This document shows positions 13,883-14,675 of a stretch of 14,675 nt of DNA, in pieces; the first letter of the stretch is position 1; the number at the start of each line of letters is the position of its first letter. A model generated the notes under the pieces. The model saw only the letters and a program-made list of their open reading frames with translations. It was not told where the DNA came from and ran no database searches. Source of the DNA: Verrucomicrobiota bacterium (lineage in GTDB: Bacteria; Verrucomicrobiota; Verrucomicrobiia; Chthoniobacterales; UBA10450); NCBI GenBank assembly GCA_003219355.1, contig QHOQ01000175.1, positions 1-14,675 of the forward strand. The letters run 5' to 3'. The position numbers were made by a program, and so were the translations under genes.

Positions 13883-14626
13883 TCACTTCAGGAACTTGCG
13901 CCAGCCGGGCGGCAACTCAGCCGTTTCGATCTCACTCGCAATCCGACCTTCGAACTCAGGCGTGAAAATCGTGGTCGTTCCATAAACCATGATCACATCC
14001 TCCGAACCTTCCGCGCGAATGGCGTGCGCCACACCGGGTGGGATGACAATACCGATGTTATTGCTACTGCGATGATTATCGCCATCGACAAAGAAACGCA
14101 TAACGCCCTTGGGAAAACCGGTGCGTACGTCGCATAGAATCGTCTCAGCGCGTCCCTGCAGAAAAAACATTACGTCCCACTGTTCCTCATCATACCGGCG
14201 CAGCGAGTAGTTATCCGGTTCATCGATGAACAGTCGGCGCAACCAATCGGCTGCCGTCGCGCCGTCGGGAATGCTGGGTGGATGCACGTGAAAACCTTTT
14301 GCGGTCTGCGCAAACATGCGCGCGGCGGACCATTGCTTGGGCCAAAGGCCGATCTGCGCAAGAATCCCTTCGTCGCGTCGGACAAATTCGCCGAAAGATC
14401 CGCGATGACGCTGCGGATGGATTTTTCGTGAAAAAAGTTCCACGCCTGGGATCCAGGCTTCCTTAATCTCGCGCTGGTTCCGATCCACCGCGACAAGTTC
14501 GCCGCCGTCCAGGCCTCGCTGCGAAAGCTCCTGCGCGAAAGAGGCGGCGCTATAATCACGGGTGTTCAGTGCGTTCCGCGCGTCAGCGTCAATGCCCTGC
14601 CAGAGATTTTCTTCGCGCTTGCTCAT
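13883..14626 (-). CDS. RmlC-like cupin (dTDP-sugar 3,5-epimerase-related)
   Basis: This 247-residue protein carries a single RmlC-type cupin. Matching the dTDP-4-dehydrorhamnose 3,5-epimerase layout are RHRGSFGEFVRR (73-84), WSAARMFAQTAKGFHVHPP (99-117; H113 at the catalytic His position), FFLQGRAETILCDVRTG, NIGIVIPPGVAHAIRAEG and VYGTTTIFTPEFEGRI. The N-terminal ~60 residues, including the polar start, extend beyond the usual RmlC. By memory of RmlC sequences, the catalytic Tyr of VYGTTT is kept while a second active-site Tyr is Phe (TIF). It may therefore be a sugar-nucleotide epimerase or a divergent relative; the substrate is not known and no rhamnose-pathway gene is beside it. The ATG at 14626 is 49 bases from the window edge. 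It precedes the methyltransferase on the same strand. Confidence 0.75.
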   Translation of the reverse strand: MSKREENLWQGIDADARNALNTRDYSAASFAQELSQRGLDGGELVAVDRNQREIKEAWIPGVELFSRKIHPQRHRGSFGEFVRRDEGILAQIGLWPKQWSAARMFAQTAKGFHVHPPSIPDGATAADWLRRLFIDEPDNYSLRRYDEEQWDVMFFLQGRAETILCDVRTGFPKGVMRFFVDGDNHRSSNNIGIVIPPGVAHAIRAEGSEDVIMVYGTTTIFTPEFEGRIASEIETAELPPGWRKFLK

Positions 14627-14675
14627 TTCAGTTTAACCAGTGGCTTATTGGCCTAACGAGAAATCCGCCCGTTCG

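Overview
The window reads as an ordinary chromosomal segment of a free-living Gram-negative bacterium, most likely Verrucomicrobia (a Chthoniobacterales/Udaeobacter-like soil lineage). This placement is inference. It rests on a small bacterial SWIB-domain protein, a lipoprotein ending in the pattern GFPPGTEVKDPYTDKIFLVP, an aroA-cmk-plsC gene order, lipoprotein and secretion signals, and the scarcity of good Shine-Dalgarno sites. Composition is moderately GC-rich and even. I see no phage, transposase, integrase, tRNA, rRNA or CRISPR. Fifteen protein genes fill the window and no gene-free stretch exceeds about 150 bases.

Left part (1-3733). The C-terminal part of an ATP-dependent DNA ligase (LigB-like) runs off the left edge on the + strand. 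Converging on it is a minus-strand block: aroA (shikimate pathway), cmk (CMP kinase), plsC (phosphatidic acid synthesis) and a 64-residue membrane protein. A stable 9-bp hairpin lies between aroA and cmk, and another lies in front of aroA.

Middle part (3734-7452). A proline-rich lipoprotein (-) and a response regulator fused to a SpoIIE/PP2C phosphatase (+) diverge from a 100-base region that holds two nested inverted repeats. Downstream on + come a SWIB-domain protein ending in a hairpin terminator, an exported CGWC thioredoxin-like protein and an exported NodB polysaccharide deacetylase.

Right part (7485-14675), all on the minus strand. In transcription order: an RmlC-like cupin, a SAM methyltransferase, an SBP56/methanethiol oxidase, a six-helix membrane protein, panC, nadB and a secreted protein with a possible double-psi beta-barrel. 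SBP56 and the membrane protein share a GTGA stop/start overlap, and panC and nadB share an ATGA overlap. This suggests one compact transcript combining C1-sulfur oxidation with pantothenate and NAD synthesis. A 62-bp palindromic element with two perfect hairpins sits between the cupin and the methyltransferase.

No spectacular new system is evident. The best leads are the SBP56/membrane-protein pair, the uncharacterised secreted protein at 7485-8318, the 62-bp element and the nested operator-like repeats at 4302-4350.
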